Source: Wyeomyia smithii (taxonomy: Eukaryota; Arthropoda; Insecta; Diptera; Culicidae). From it: DNA of 64,000 nt. Of the stretch, positions 1 to 12,149 are shown in pieces. Position numbers and translations under genes: made by a program. The notes beneath the pieces are model-generated. The model saw only the letters and a program-made list of their open reading frames with translations. It searched no databases and had not been told where the DNA came from. Numbering within the stretch: position 1 is the first letter of the stretch; each line of letters begins with the position of its first letter. The stretch covers positions 49,979,315 to 50,043,314 of the forward strand of contig NC_073696.1 in assembly GCF_029784165.1 (NCBI RefSeq). Direction: 5' to 3'.

Positions 1-184
1 GTACAATGGCTTGCACAAGGCTTCTTGTTTCGACGCCATTTTGAACAGAATTGAGCATGCATAAGCCAAACAAAAAACACTGGCATACAGAGGAGAGATA
101 GAGAGAGAGGGCTTACGTTTACATACTGCAATTTCTCTCACAGAGCCTCAAAAAAAATCCAGAATTTTAGTTGTTATACTGTCG

Positions 185-1116
185 TTTGGCAGATTGTACT
201 CCACTTTTTCTATCTGCTTTCGTTCGATACGAGAAGAATTTGATTATTTTCTGTCTAAGCCCGCAACATGATACAACGTTTATTTTCGTTACGTGGCCGA
301 GAAAACTCGAAAAATTACATACGAAAAAAGCTCTTTCCTTCTAGCAAAACTGTAGAAATGACATTATTTGGAAGAAGGCGGAGCTACTTACAACATTGGT
401 CTAAAATAGACATCGTGAAGCGAGATGATATTATGGTTGAAATTCCTCTGAAACAAAAATCAGACAAAGGATGATATCGTGTCAGAGCGGATATCGTACG
501 CAGTCTGATCATGACAAATTTATGTGATAGCTGAATGAGATTTATAATTGCAATAATCAATCTTTTTTATGATTATTATCTGAAAGACGTTAGTGATGTT
601 CACCACAGCTCGAAGATACTGTGCATCAACAGCGGTATACATAAAACTAATCCGATTTAGTTCAAAAGTGCGGTGTGTTCTTCAGAAAATGCTGAATTCA
701 TTTCAAAGTTTCAAGTTTTTTTCAGCTTCACGGCAACATTTCGAACACCATTTTTATATCTGCCACCAGTCAACGTCAGCATGAGGAGAATTTTGTTGTG
801 TTCCTACCGCACAGCTGCAATATGCAATACCCAACAGCGAAAGAAACTGCTGCATGGCTGGAAGTATAACATCCTCTCTATCTGCTTCCATCTAAAACGA
901 GAAAAATTTAATTGTTTTACTTCCAAGTCGCAACACGATACGATGTGTTTGTTGCGTAGCTAAGTGCTCTATCGGCCCGATTCCACTGTTTGAAAACATG
1001 AAATGAGATTCATTCGTCGTAAATTCATATCACGAAATAAAATCTCTTTCTGTCTTGCGAAGCTAGGAAAATGACATTATATGAAGAAAGGTGGAGCCGC
1101 TTACAACATGGGTCTG
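185..1116. repeat. Two degenerate direct copies of an unnamed repeat
   Basis: Blocks near 185-290 and 359-404 recur, diverged, near 845-945 and 1071-1116. Shared elements include a TATCTGCTTtCrTyy-type stretch, a GCAACAyGATAC block, and ATGACATTATwTGrAGAA followed by TTACAACATkGGTCT. The offset is about 660-710 bases, so this looks like an old tandem duplication or two copies of one dispersed element. No coding potential is evident, and the short open frames here are AT-rich chance frames. The family is not recognised. Confidence 0.45.
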
Positions 1117-1211
1117 AAAAAAAGCCCTTGAAGAGGCGAGCTCGTGATTGGTTAGCCGCTACTTTTCCAATTGATTTTTGTTTGCATTTTTTTACTGGTT
1201 TGCAATTGAAA

Positions 1212-1415
1212 AGATATGCTGATTACACTGGTCGGCAAAATGGAAAAAAGTGCCTTCTTAAATCTAAAACCGGAAAAAATAAAAGATTATAGCTATTCAC
1301 CCATTCATATGAATTTTGGTGCCCTTAGTCATTGCCACCACGTATAGAAATTTCTCGCCGGGTTCGTCACTTCAACGTTATGTTTACGAGAAAACTCATT
1401 TAAGTCTATGAAAAA
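1212..1415 (+). repeat. Partial copy of the long-TIR MITE seen at 60912-61226
   Basis: It begins TTACACTGGTCGrCAAAA and later carries GAAyTTTGGTG, then CCTTAGTCATTrCC and CTTCAACGTTATGTTT.CGAGAAAACT. The same ordered landmarks occur at 60912-61125. The right half, which is the inverted arm of the 61-kb copy, is not clearly present, so this copy is probably truncated or more decayed. Established background: MITEs with long terminal inverted repeats are common in mosquitoes. The superfamily is not assigned. Confidence 0.6.
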
Positions 1416-1929
1416 ACGATAGTTGCATTCAGAGTGGCACATGACACATACGACTCTAAACTATACCATTCTGTTCTCAGCTAAAAGAGCGAGCTGGTGA
1501 AAGATGGGTCAACTGTTATATCATAAGCTTGAGGCAACATTACCTTTTCGATCAAGACGTTGACATTTAAAATCCGTTCAGTGGAAGTACAATAACATGA
1601 TACATGCTACCGTGACGTTATAGTGTTCTGACTATTCTTCTGGCATAACTTTTGCTCTAACTTCAAAATTTTTCAGAAAACCCTTCGATATTATTACTGA
1701 CTTGAAAAGTATTGAAATTTTCTAGAGTAACAATATATAGGAGGTGTTTTTGCTTTGTTTATATCACTTTGAGAAATAATGTAGCGTGCTGTTACAACGC
1801 TTTAGAAATTGGGGCGTCGTGTTCTTTCTTCTTAAAATATAAAGTATTGTTTGAACATGTTGCCGCGTTAATACAGGCGTTAACTGGTAAAATCTATTTT
1901 CGGGAAGCTCTTTCTTCGTGACGTTACTA

Positions 1930-3500
1930 TGCTTCTTTTTCAGTAAGAGAACTTCATTGCCCATGGCGGACGAAAACATGCGTGTAGGTATGTTTTTGGG
2001 TTCTATCTTTGTTTTATTTATCAATCCCTCCTTAATTCTCGCAATAAAATTGACGAAGTAAATCTTACGCTCCAGGTTCACCCATAAATTCTCAATGGAA
2101 CCCGTCTTTCTTTGAGAACTTGGTATGAGAAATGAACTTCAACTCGGAGCTCACTTCCTTTGTGGGGGAAGTAAAATACGAAGTGCCCTGCCAGTCATTG
2201 CCAACCAGGGTGAGATAGGTTTCGTCGTCCATCACCACTGCCACATCTTATTCAGTCGCTGCCGCTACGTCTCTGAACAACTTCTGATGTCAGGAAATAA
2301 TGTTCTTTTTTGATCAAATCATGCTCAACCTTATACTTGTTCTGTATAAAAATTAGACCTGTATGTTTTGTTTGGTTCTTAGGGTGCTTCTTTTTGAATT
2401 AGGGTTATCCAAAATAAGACAATCTTTTTTTCATAAATTTGTAACTTTTAAGTCGTTCGATCGATTGAAAATCTTTTAATGGTAAATTGAAGTAACGGTG
2501 AATGGTAATGATAGATTGGAGGATTTTCAAGAAAAAATAAAAAATAGTACGTCAAAGTGTGTTTATTATATTTTTCCTGTTTTACGGATATGAGATTATT
2601 CAGCCCTTGGAGCAACGGTGTGCAACAAACCAGAACCCGAAAATTCGAAAAGTACGGTAAATATTCCATAGGATCATACGATCGTTCTGAACTGTTCCAC
2701 AATACTGCACGAAATGCATGAGTTCTTAAAGACATGTTTTTGGCCTTCCGGCAATATGTTTGAGCATAAATTAAAAACTGCTTGTTTTTTCAACGAATGG
2801 GTTGAAAATAATAGAAAAAAAAACTACAAAAATGTCCCTTCAAAATGAAATTTGTTGATTCAAAATCGGATTAAAATTGAGGGAATGGCCTGATGCATCA
2901 GCTTTAGAGTGCTGCTAAAAACCGGTATTTAAATCAATTCTCATGAAACTTTGGGACAAGGTTGTTAAGAGTGTAAGAAACCTCGGAAAAATAGAAAACA
3001 TAAAAGATATTGACATGAAAATTCTAGGTTTTTTTTTTCGACCTTTGACCACTGTGCGTCATTGTCTGGAGCTCCGAGATCAGTGGACACGACTGCCCTT
3101 TCCTGGCAAGCATGTCCATGTTCGCCAGATTTTCACTGTTTGGCCGGTTGCACCGATCTCCCGGTCAAGCACATGCAGCGATGTAGCTACTTTTCCCTCG
3201 GTCTTATGTTTTAGCATTCTTTGGAGTTTTTTGTCGCTAAAGATCGTCGTCCGTCCGGAATCGGGCTTTCTTTCAATGTTTTAAATGTTTTCTAATAGTG
3301 CCAAGATGTTTAAGATGCCAGACGGGAGCGTATCCGGGGTTCACAAAGTGCCGCACGATGTCCGTTTTCGACGCGGTTGGGTATCGTTCTTCGAACGAGC
3401 ACATTTTGAGCGGAGTAGCTTTACTGTCATCACGGTTAGAGTAGGACTGATAGAGCTGTCAATTTGTTTTCTGACTCATGGGTTAGTATGGGTAGTAGTT
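1930..3500 (-). pseudogene. Tc1/mariner-superfamily transposase relic
   Basis: Read on the - strand, the pieces follow transposase order. An N-terminal helix-turn-helix segment (about 3490-3060) contains ERYPTASKTDIVRHFVNPGYA and then RKPDSGR, SDKKLQRMLK and REIGATGQTVK. A catalytic block with MDDETY and LVGNDWQGTSYFTSP lies near 2250-2110. A C-terminal block with SIENLWVNLERKIY lies near 2110-1950. Frames change between blocks. The segment holding the second catalytic Asp is missing between the KFISHTKF and SIENLW parts, and 2310-3058 shows no transposase similarity. The gene is therefore broken by deletion, frameshift and probably insertion. The block order makes the family call fairly safe. 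The subfamily is uncertain. Confidence 0.65.
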
Positions 3501-4217
3501 TCGGCAATTTTTGTCCAGTTTTTTAATGCAAGCGTTATACGCAATTAAAGTTGTTCTGGATTTATATTAAATCTGCAACAGCGGGAAATTATCTTATAAC
3601 TAACTTGAAAATGCATTATTTATTGAGGGAGTATTAGCGAAATTTGAGTTATATTATTTTATCGGGTACAATTGTGGGTGGGAACGAAAAGCACAGCAAG
3701 TGCCTTTACTGTTTCATTTGCCAAGAAATTGCCGCTACAGCTAGGAGAGCTATATCTCTTCTTACACCCGTTGCTCTGGCATCCTCGTCGACAGCATACA
3801 TCCAGCGCGTGCGAGGCCTGCTTCTAAGTCGGCGGCCTCTATTCGGTTCTCTGCCAAATATTAACCTGCCGTACTTCATCAGCGTTGCAATATCAGCGTG
3901 ATTCGCGTCTCACCCCATTTTCTAGTTCGCCTCCGAAAAGACCCCAAGTACTCGCCGAACGGCCTCCTTCCACGTCCACGATTCATGTTCGTAGAGCGCT
4001 ACCTGGAGGATCAGAGTCTTATAAAGCTCAAATTTCGTACGGATCTGTAGGCTACGGGCCCCAAGCGCAATCCGTTACATCACCTCGAGGCAACACGTTG
4101 TCACATATCACGAGAGTACCAAGATAAACAAATGCGTTGACCACTTCGAAAGTATCCCCATCCTTCTCCACCGCAGCACTAACAACCGCAGAACTATGTT
4201 TGACATGGTTGGGAAAG

Positions 4218-4934
4218 ACGGACACTTGGGGTGGGTAAGATGGACACTACGAAGGTAAAGGTGGACACTCACAAAAAAGATGTAGTACGTTAAGTATTCT
4301 TCTGATTTATGTGTTAAGTGATGGCCATACATTACTCTACGTTATTGGAGTCCATCTATACATCACGTGAACAGTTTGAGAGGATGGGTTTCGATGAAGG
4401 CGAAAATTTTCCGCCTATATGGCCTGTTCTAACTGCTAAGTGATTAATATCTGCTGATTTCTCTCGCGGTTGTACTTTGTGAACAACTGTAGTACACAAC
4501 AGATGCTACATGTGAAAATTCTTGGAAAATCCGTGTGTCCATCTTTCCCTACCTTAGTGTGTCCGTCTTGCCCGACCTGGTTGTGAATTTTTAAAACGAT
4601 CGTAGCTCTTCATCGGAACATCGGAAATCTGCTGGATTTTCACTAGAAAACCGAGAAAAGACTAATTAATCACTTTACTATTGTGAACAAATGAAAATAC
4701 GTAAGTTTCACGAGTTTTTCACTATTTTCCGTGGAATAAAAATAACATCAAATTGCGCGTTCACGAAAATATTCTTTGTTTTTCTTACAAATTTGACAGT
4801 TTGCTTGCTGAAAACCGATAATGCAACTCAAAAGCATTAACACACTATAAAGAAGGTATTCGCATCACTCAACTATCATAATACATTCTAGTTTGTGAAA
4901 TATTAAAAGTGTCCATCTTACCCGCAGTGTCCGT
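4218..4934. repeat. MITE inserted in the RTE relic
   Basis: The left end reads ACGGACACTTGGGGTGGGTA followed by AGATGGACAC. The right end is GTGTCCATCTTACCC followed by GCAGTGTCCGT, its inverted form. A further internal copy of the motif lies at 4533-4580. RTE coding similarity stops at one side (INTTKAE, about 4950) and resumes at the other (VEKDGDTFEVV, about 4170), which supports insertion. No coding capacity is seen. A target duplication could not be fixed. Confidence 0.65.
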
Positions 4935-5536
4935 ACCTACTTTCCGCTACTCCGCTTTGGTAGTATTTATGGTGAGTCCAATTCTCGCACCCTCCCTTCT
5001 GAAAGCCGTAAAAGCCTTCCCAATATCTCTACGGTTAACACCAATTATATCAATGTCGTGTGCGAAGCCCAGAGGCATGTGAGAATTCGTGATGATGATG
5101 CCGCTTTTCTGCACACTTTCCCTTCGCATTGCATCTTCTAAAGCTATGTTGAACAGCAAGTTCGAGAGCCCGTCATCTTGCTTTAGACCACCTAACGTCA
5201 CAAATGCGGGCGGAAATTCGCCCGCTGTCCTGACGCTTGAATTGAAACCGTCAAGCGTCGCACGTATTAGTTTTGTTGGGAAATTACGCTCAAGCATAAT
5301 TTGACACAGCTCGTTGCGTTTCACTGAATCGTACGCCGCCTTAAAGTCGATAATAAGATGGTCTGCATGTTGTGTTCTAGACACTTGTCGAGGATCTGTC
5401 TCAAAGTGAACATCTGGTCCGTTGTACATCGTCCGCTCAAAACCCGCTTTGGTATTCTCCAACAAAGGCTTCCTGCAACGGCCTCAGTCGCTGGAACAGA
5501 ATCCAGGAGAGATTTTTTTAGCGGAATTGAGGAGGG

Positions 5537-5590
5537 CCTCGATAGTTATGCCCCTATTTGTAGCCTCGATAGTTATGCCCCTATTTGTAG
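5537..5590. repeat. 27-bp perfect tandem duplication
   Basis: The unit beginning CCTCGATAGTTATGCCCC and ending ATTTGTAG occurs twice back to back (5537-5563, 5564-5590) inside the RTE relic. It is a local slippage duplication after the element died, and shows that the reading frame is no longer under selection. Confidence 0.9.
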
Positions 5591-7640
5591 ATAGGGCATA
5601 TGAGTCCTTCCAACCAGTCCGTGGTTGTTTCTCAGATCATACATTTAGGATAATCTGGTGACTGCACAGCCGCTCGCTCCCGACCAGTGTTATGAAAATG
5701 ACTGCAAGACAATGACAGCAAATTTTCAACTGATCCGGCTCTCATTGTATTGCACAGCTCTCTCCACACTTTCGGTAAACAGTCCGACAGCAACTGACGA
5801 GCCGTCAGTGACGACAGCACACATGCAACTCCATACAGGCTGTTATTTTTCATCTCCTTATGTCTGTTGGTAATTCCAAGGTGTCGCAAAAGACAGCCTA
5901 TAAACTTCCGACATCCTTGAACACGAATCCGAGCGGGATGTCAGGTGATTAGGATTCACGACACTAAAGACCGATGAAAGAATGAAAGATAGATGGTGCG
6001 AAGCACGTTTTTTCTTACGTGGGGAACAATATCAACAATGGAAACGGTTTGCTTTGTATTCAATATGCCACCGGCCTGTGAAAAGGGAGAAACGAAAAAA
6101 TGCAAGTCGATGACAGCCGCAACCGATCTGCCGACTTTCAACAGCATCAGGACATCCTCAAAATGAGCAAACTAGGCTGTCATGACCGAACGAACAAAAT
6201 AAATGCGCAAGAATGGGCTGTCGTACGCAACACAAGACAGTTTCTTTGCCTTGTGTAAGCTGTAGCTGTATGTGAGCTCTCATGAATAGCTCATGCATGA
6301 GGCTGTTAGAGTGAAAAGAGAGAAAAGTCGTCAGTATAGTGTCGCTCTCCAGTCATTCTCTTAAGCTTGCTCCCGACTTTGAAAAGTTCGGCCGGTAAGC
6401 CATGCTTCCCAGCGGCTTTGTGGTTCTTCAGCTCTTCGCAAGCATTGCTCACCTCATCCAATGTTGGTTGGTTCGCAGCTTGTTCGTCCTCCCCAATTTT
6501 TATCTTGTTCTCCTAGGCGATTCTCCTACCTTCCTAATCGTTCAATACCACTTCAAAATATTGCTTCCAACGCCTGGCCACCTGCGATTTATCGGTAACC
6601 AGGTTCCTCTCCCTGTCATTACACATGACAGGAACTGTCACGGTCCGGTTCCTGATTCCGTTAATCGTTCTATAGAAGCTTTCCGTTTCGTGCCTGGTGA
6701 AGTAGTTCTCCGCCTCCGCGAGGACGTAATCGTAGTGCTCACGTTTCTTACGACCGGTGAAGCCTCTTATCGGCAGCTCTTACCTCCCGGCATTTCTACC
6801 GCATCTGACGCTGTTATTAACGTGTTAGCGTATGTCCGGTTCTTCTCTCCCGTCATCTCTAGACACTCAACATCGACCCACCCACTACGTGTGGCTCCCG
6901 TTGTAATGCCTATCACTTCTCGCACTGTTTCGCTGACCGCAAAAAGGATGTGCCTTTACTGCTCATTCAGGTCCGCTCCAGCTGGTTCACCGATCCGCCT
7001 ATCAACTTTCCGAGCATACTCTGTAGCAACTCGATCACGTTTAAATCTATGACGTCTGAAAAGTGCCGGCCGTCCATCAGCATGTGGTTGATCTAGGAGC
7101 AGGCCTCTCCATTGGGTGTCTCCAGGTGTGCTTTCAAATGTTCAGACGTGCAAAGTGAGTACTACAGAAGTTCACTAGCCATTGTCGTTGATGGTAGTGT
7201 GAAGGCTTTCCTTACCAATAACGGGACGAAAGAACTTCTCTCGTTCGACTTTGACGTTCGTATCTCCGATGACAATCTTTATATCGGCCGTGGGTACTCT
7301 CCATACGTTTCCTCAAGGAGCTCATAGAACTCCTCCTTTGCGTCATCGGTTTTATCGTTTGTCGGCGCCTAAACGTTGATGAGGCTGTAACGGAAGAATC
7401 TGCCCTTGATCCTCAATACGCCTCCGGTTCGAGAAGTCTCCTTACATTCCAAGTGCCAAGTTTCCAATCGTTGTCCTTTTTCTCGTTTGCCTAGGTCTAT
7501 ACCGATTGATCCAATTCGTATCATCCTCTGGATTGTTCGTAGTGAGTTTATTTCAGCATGCTGCCTTACTAGAGCTGCGATGACTAGTCTCGCGACGAGA
7601 CTGCCATCTTGGGTGTAACTGGCGAGACACCGCATTTTGT

Positions 7641-10600
7641 AGTTCAGCTGTCCGTTTCGGATCAGTCGCTGTTTGAGCCGCCCTAACTGTTAGACAATTC
7701 TGTCTAGTAACAATTTCAACTAAGTAACTGTCTACAAGCAAGCAGAACCAGATTAAAACAATTTTTGCATGACTGATATCACTTGAAATCTCCAAGTACA
7801 AAAACAATGTGTTAGTGACTTGTATTTTATATTCGGTTCTGAATGTTAACGAAGTTCACAAATAAATTCAATCGGTGAACGATTAATTACTTTGATATCA
7901 TTGAGAAAACTCTACGATCTTGGGTTAATTAGGCTTCGAGGAAAATATATCTCGCTCTCAGTATTACAATTTATCAAAACCTGTAACTTACACAGATCTT
8001 CGACTGTCTGCTTGGTTGAATGTTAGTTTAAATCTCGAATGACACGAAATGATATTCGCTTCTGTTATCTTAACTTATGCAAAACGCAAGGACAAAACAA
8101 CTAACGTTTTGTGTTGATAGAATGAACATAAAATAAATACATCGTTGCAACAATATCCTCAACTCAAATGAGCATCCATTACAACACTACTTTGAGAATT
8201 TACCGGGGCACGAAACGCGGCGTTTATCACACCACGATGGACTGCGCATAAAAGCTCATATCCCTCGCAACAGCGCCTGACCTAGTCCTCGAATATTTTA
8301 TGTGCCTTCCACGTGAGCTCATCCCAATAGACCATCAATTTATCCGCTGAAATACGTATTTCACCTGCTATCGTGAAGTACTTCATGGTCCATCAGCTCT
8401 AGTTGAGCATCACGCCGCCATGCCATGTTCTAATGAAACTGTTTTATTCATACAGCTTGTGGCGGCGGGCCAGAAATGAACGACGACGCTTCAACGCACG
8501 ACCCAAGCGTCTCTAGCTGTCACTCGACGCGACAAGCGAAGAGACAAACTGCACCGAGTGGCCATTACGTTTTATTTTATTGCATATTCGATAGGCAATA
8601 ATAATTCCATCGCTCCAAACGGTTTCCGTACTAATGCTTAAGCCTTTGTAGTACGCTCGACGTTCAGAAAGAGCAGAAAAAATGAAAACCCTATTCTATT
8701 GGAACAATTATCCGTGGTTGGATAATTTCAACGAAACATAACTTTGCGTCTGAAGCAGTTTTTCCGACTATTTACAGTAAGACGCAGAATTTCCCAGTAC
8801 GTCCTAAATATAAAGCAAACTACCTTTATGGCGTAAATGTCCGCCGTAAAGGGTGGCGGTTTTACCGTCCCATCAAACCGCACTATCGCAACCACCGATA
8901 CGCTACACCGCACCGACTTATGCACCGGCCACTCCGGATTGGCAAATGGCTGTAATACACCACATAGAAACGAACGAAGATATACCCGCTGTAATGCCGC
9001 ACTACTGCGTCCACAAAGCAACGTCATAATCGTTCCGGTTTGTCGTTATCGTTGTGAACGTTAAATGAAGTGGATTCGGCGAAGTTGGATGCAGCAGATA
9101 GATATCACACACAGTGTGTGGCAGGTGCAGCAGATCAATTTCTCTACCTGTGCACCTGTTTTAAGACATGAGTGTGATTTATGCTTATGGTTCGGAATTT
9201 GATCTTCAATGGAACTTTTTTTTTACAGTAGATTATCATATATTTAACGGGGTCGAGTATGCTCTTGACGAGTAAGAAGTACGGTTTGATGCACTCGAGA
9301 ATTAGGTATGAACATAAAACCGTTGATTAACAAAAGCCAACTGTTGAAGACGGCCATAACCCACAATGAAATATTATTATATCCTAGCTACTCTACAACT
9401 TTTATTGTTTAGAGTAAAGAGTGATGAAGATGGAGAGCGCAAAATAAGTTTGCTTTCAGTGGGAAGCTCTGGTATAAACATTCTGCGCACTTCTTTTGTG
9501 AATTCGCTTACGATAATTGCTCAGCTAGAACTTTTCAGGTAAAAAACTATTTTGCGCTAAAATTTTACTTTATTATTCATGATAATTGCTTTCGAAGTAA
9601 TTTCCATTTTCGAATTTACACCTCATGGTGTGCCATGTTCAGGGATCGTTTGAGTATTTGTTTTAAAATTCAATGCTAAGACTATTTGAGAAAGGATTAT
9701 TTGTTTCTGTTCATGAACACATAAAATTGAAAAAGTTGTCACAAAGCAAGAAAGAATATATTTGAAATATTACCACCAAGAAACCATTGATATTTTTTGC
9801 ATATGAGTAAACAATAGCTTCCGCCATTGTTATTTGCAGCCTACACGCTCGTAAAAGGTAACTCATAAACTGAGTAACAGTTGTTTACTTTTAAACGATG
9901 TTCGTAAACGTTAAACATTGGGTAAAAACAGTTTATGATTCCACATTCTTGGTTCTTTGTGAAGATTTAGAAGCCCAACCATATTTAGAGTAGCAACAAC
10001 TCAGTTATGACTCAAGTCATAACTTATGAGTGTAACATTATTTGTACGCGGTGTCTTAACGAGGTCTCGGTAAACCGATATCGAGATAAAGAGAATCGAA
10101 GCATAATTTTATTGTAGATTCGTTCGATATGTCGTTAATTTTTTTCGCGAGTGATTCAACTTTAGAATATTAAACAAACTAAAAATATAAGCACGATGAG
10201 TTATAATGCAATAATATAAAAAATGATTAAAATGAGCGTAGTAAAATTCATCTAGTTGCGATTTCTGTCAAGTAATATTGTCATAAGAAAGAAATTTAAT
10301 TGAATATTTCTAAAATAGCAATGAGAGTTAGGTATCGATTATTCAATTCCGGTTCAGAATATTATTTTTAATACAATACAATGCGAAGGAAATCAACGTG
10401 TTTACGTCTAAAATCTCGGTCAATCAAGTATGTTTATCTCCTGGTAAGTTGACACATTTGCTTTTACACAGAAATTCTGCGATTGTGGGATTTTTCTTTT
10501 TGCTCCAATCGCCAAATGGTCAGCCGTACCCGTAATCAAGTTTGGTACCGAGTACAAGTGTAACACTGCTCCAATTTGTTCTCATTTCATTTCCAATCAC

Positions 10601-11600
10601 ATACAATTCCATTTCCCCTTTCAATCAGTTACAAGCTGATGACTTTGTAGCCGAGGCGGAAATCATTTTCGTTCGAATTGGCAAGCTTCCATGTGTCGTA
10701 GCTCAAGTACATACGTGCGAACAAAATTCTGTACACTTTCTTCACACATGGTTGGCACTTTGGTACAGACATTTTAAAAAAGCAAATAAGGAAAGTATCA
10801 CTCTAGGTTTAGAGGTTTTGAAACGGTTGGCAGAAAATTAACATTAAAATTCCTTGCTTGGGGACATCGACTGGAAGTGCCTAAATTGAAATTTTTCAGA
10901 TGTGATCCAGAGCCAGAATCATGGTATACATTAAATTACATCACATTACATTAACATAATTCATATATACAGTTATAATTCGATAACGTAATGTTTTTGA
11001 AGCGAGATAAAATGCTGTTTACGCATCACTTTGCTTGAATTAATAAAATCGCATATCTGAAAGTGAACGCTCTTTATTCATCACGCCCTGCTGGTGATAA
11101 TGTGTTTACGAGTATGCGTGCTTTTTCACGAACATTTATTCGAATGTTTTTATTTTTCTGTAGCTTATTGATGGAATAAATATTCTCACCAAGCTCAGTG
11201 CACAGAATGTGTGTCCAATTATGTTGTACATTTTTAATGAAATTAAAAGTAAACATACATTTCGACTCGACTTCGACTGTTAAGTGATTATCCACACTGC
11301 AAAGTTGGTGAAAGTATTTATCAGTGCTTGTTGCAGATGAGCGGAAGCTAATGAAAACAATCCAAGTTCCACTATAATTAAGTTCTCTGTATGCACGGGA
11401 TGATAATCGGCTTTATCAGTTAAGCTCAGTTCACTAATCGATTAGTAAGTGGTGAATCAGTTTCCCGCCAATCAAGTAGTCAATCATTATTAGCTGCTGA
11501 CGGTGCCACAGCTAGGTTAATTGTGGTAGTCCGATTGTTATCAAATAGACCGTTTATTTTTAGTAAACCAGATAATTTTTAACAGGTGAAATTGCCGAGT
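7641..11600. other. No recognisable gene
   Basis: About 4 kb of moderately AT-rich sequence. Open frames at 8728-9064 and 10542-10841 have no recognisable domains. I see no transposon protein similarity, long inverted repeat or RNA gene here. It may be intergenic DNA, or an intron if 11846-11893 is not the first exon. Confidence 0.5.
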
Positions 11601-11845
11601 GCTGCTTGCTAAAATTATTGTTTTCAATGACCGGTATAGGAAAATTCTCCTCCCTCAAGTGTGTTACGTTACGTTGTTGTGTACCAGGACCGGAGTGCAA
11701 TAAGATTCACCACAGCAAAGAACATTCAATCAAAGTGAGTGACAAGGTTTACGCAAAGTTTCGACCAACTCCAAACGGGTGGAACGGTGTTCGAGTGTTC
11801 AAGAGTAGTGAAGCAGCTTGAAAAAGCCATCAAAACAACACCGCC

Positions 11846-11893
11846 ATGGTGCAGCGGATCGACCTATCCACGATAGGCGGTGAGAAAATTCTG
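11846..11893 (+). CDS. Candidate 5' coding exon, possibly of the CNG channel gene
   Basis: An ATG in a strong initiation context (CCGCCATGG) opens 16 codons (MVQRIDLSTIGGEKIL) and meets a possible donor, CTG|GTAATG, at 11894. It would then end in phase 0, which fits the phase-0 start of the channel exon at 33693. A better-looking donor, GTGAGA at 11880, would end in phase 1 and would not fit. The preceding 400 bases look like a 5' leader: an open stretch at 11606-11821 stops just before the ATG, and TCAGT initiator-like words lie at about 11417-11460. No domain is encoded. The link to the channel gene is inference from phase alone, and a chance ATG is quite possible. Confidence 0.25.
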
Positions 11894-12149
11894 GTAATGT
11901 ATCAACGTATAAAAATTATATGTATAACACCAGCATCAAGAGTTGATTTTAGATTATATTTTTGTGTCGCAGACGTTGACGCTGCGGAAAGCATATTGAA
12001 ACAGAGGAAATATAATGCAATCAAAAACGGTTCTGGATAATCGTAATTTGTTTTTATGAGTGCGAGTCCGGTTTTGATGTTCGTCGTTTCGTTGTTCGGT
12101 TCCACTTGAAAGGTCTGTAAATGCGAAAGCTTTGTACGTGAAAAACATA

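Larger units (their letters stand above)
3680..7640 (-). pseudogene. RTE-clade non-LTR retrotransposon relic (endonuclease-RT)
   Basis: On the - strand the order is as follows. Endonuclease-like pieces lie at about 7640-7080 (APTNDKTDDAKEEFYELLEE, then a diverged GD motif). A linker near 6400 reads EELKNHKAAGKHGLPAELFK. The reverse transcriptase core is open from 5465 to 4947, with LIIDFKAAYDSVKRNEL, GLKQDDGLSNLLFNIALEDA and GFAHDIDIIGVNRRDIGKAF; the usual ADD box reads AHDID, an inactivating change. FEVVNAFVYLGTLV follows near 4150. A C-terminal region at 4040-3690 has LYKTLILQVALYEHESWTW and RGRRLRSRPRTRWMYAVDEDA. These match the order and wording of RTE/JAM-like elements of mosquitoes. Many stops and frame changes show it is dead. 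It is interrupted at 4218-4934 by a MITE, and between about 5600 and 6370 by sequence I cannot place. Confidence 0.8.

Noticed and set aside
6402..7052. 216-codon open frame on the + strand
   Set aside because: It is antisense to the RTE relic, and the - strand has recognisable RTE text.
10542..10841. 99-codon + strand frame starting at 10542 as a gene
   Set aside because: No recognisable domain, no splice or promoter context, and typical of chance frames in this composition.
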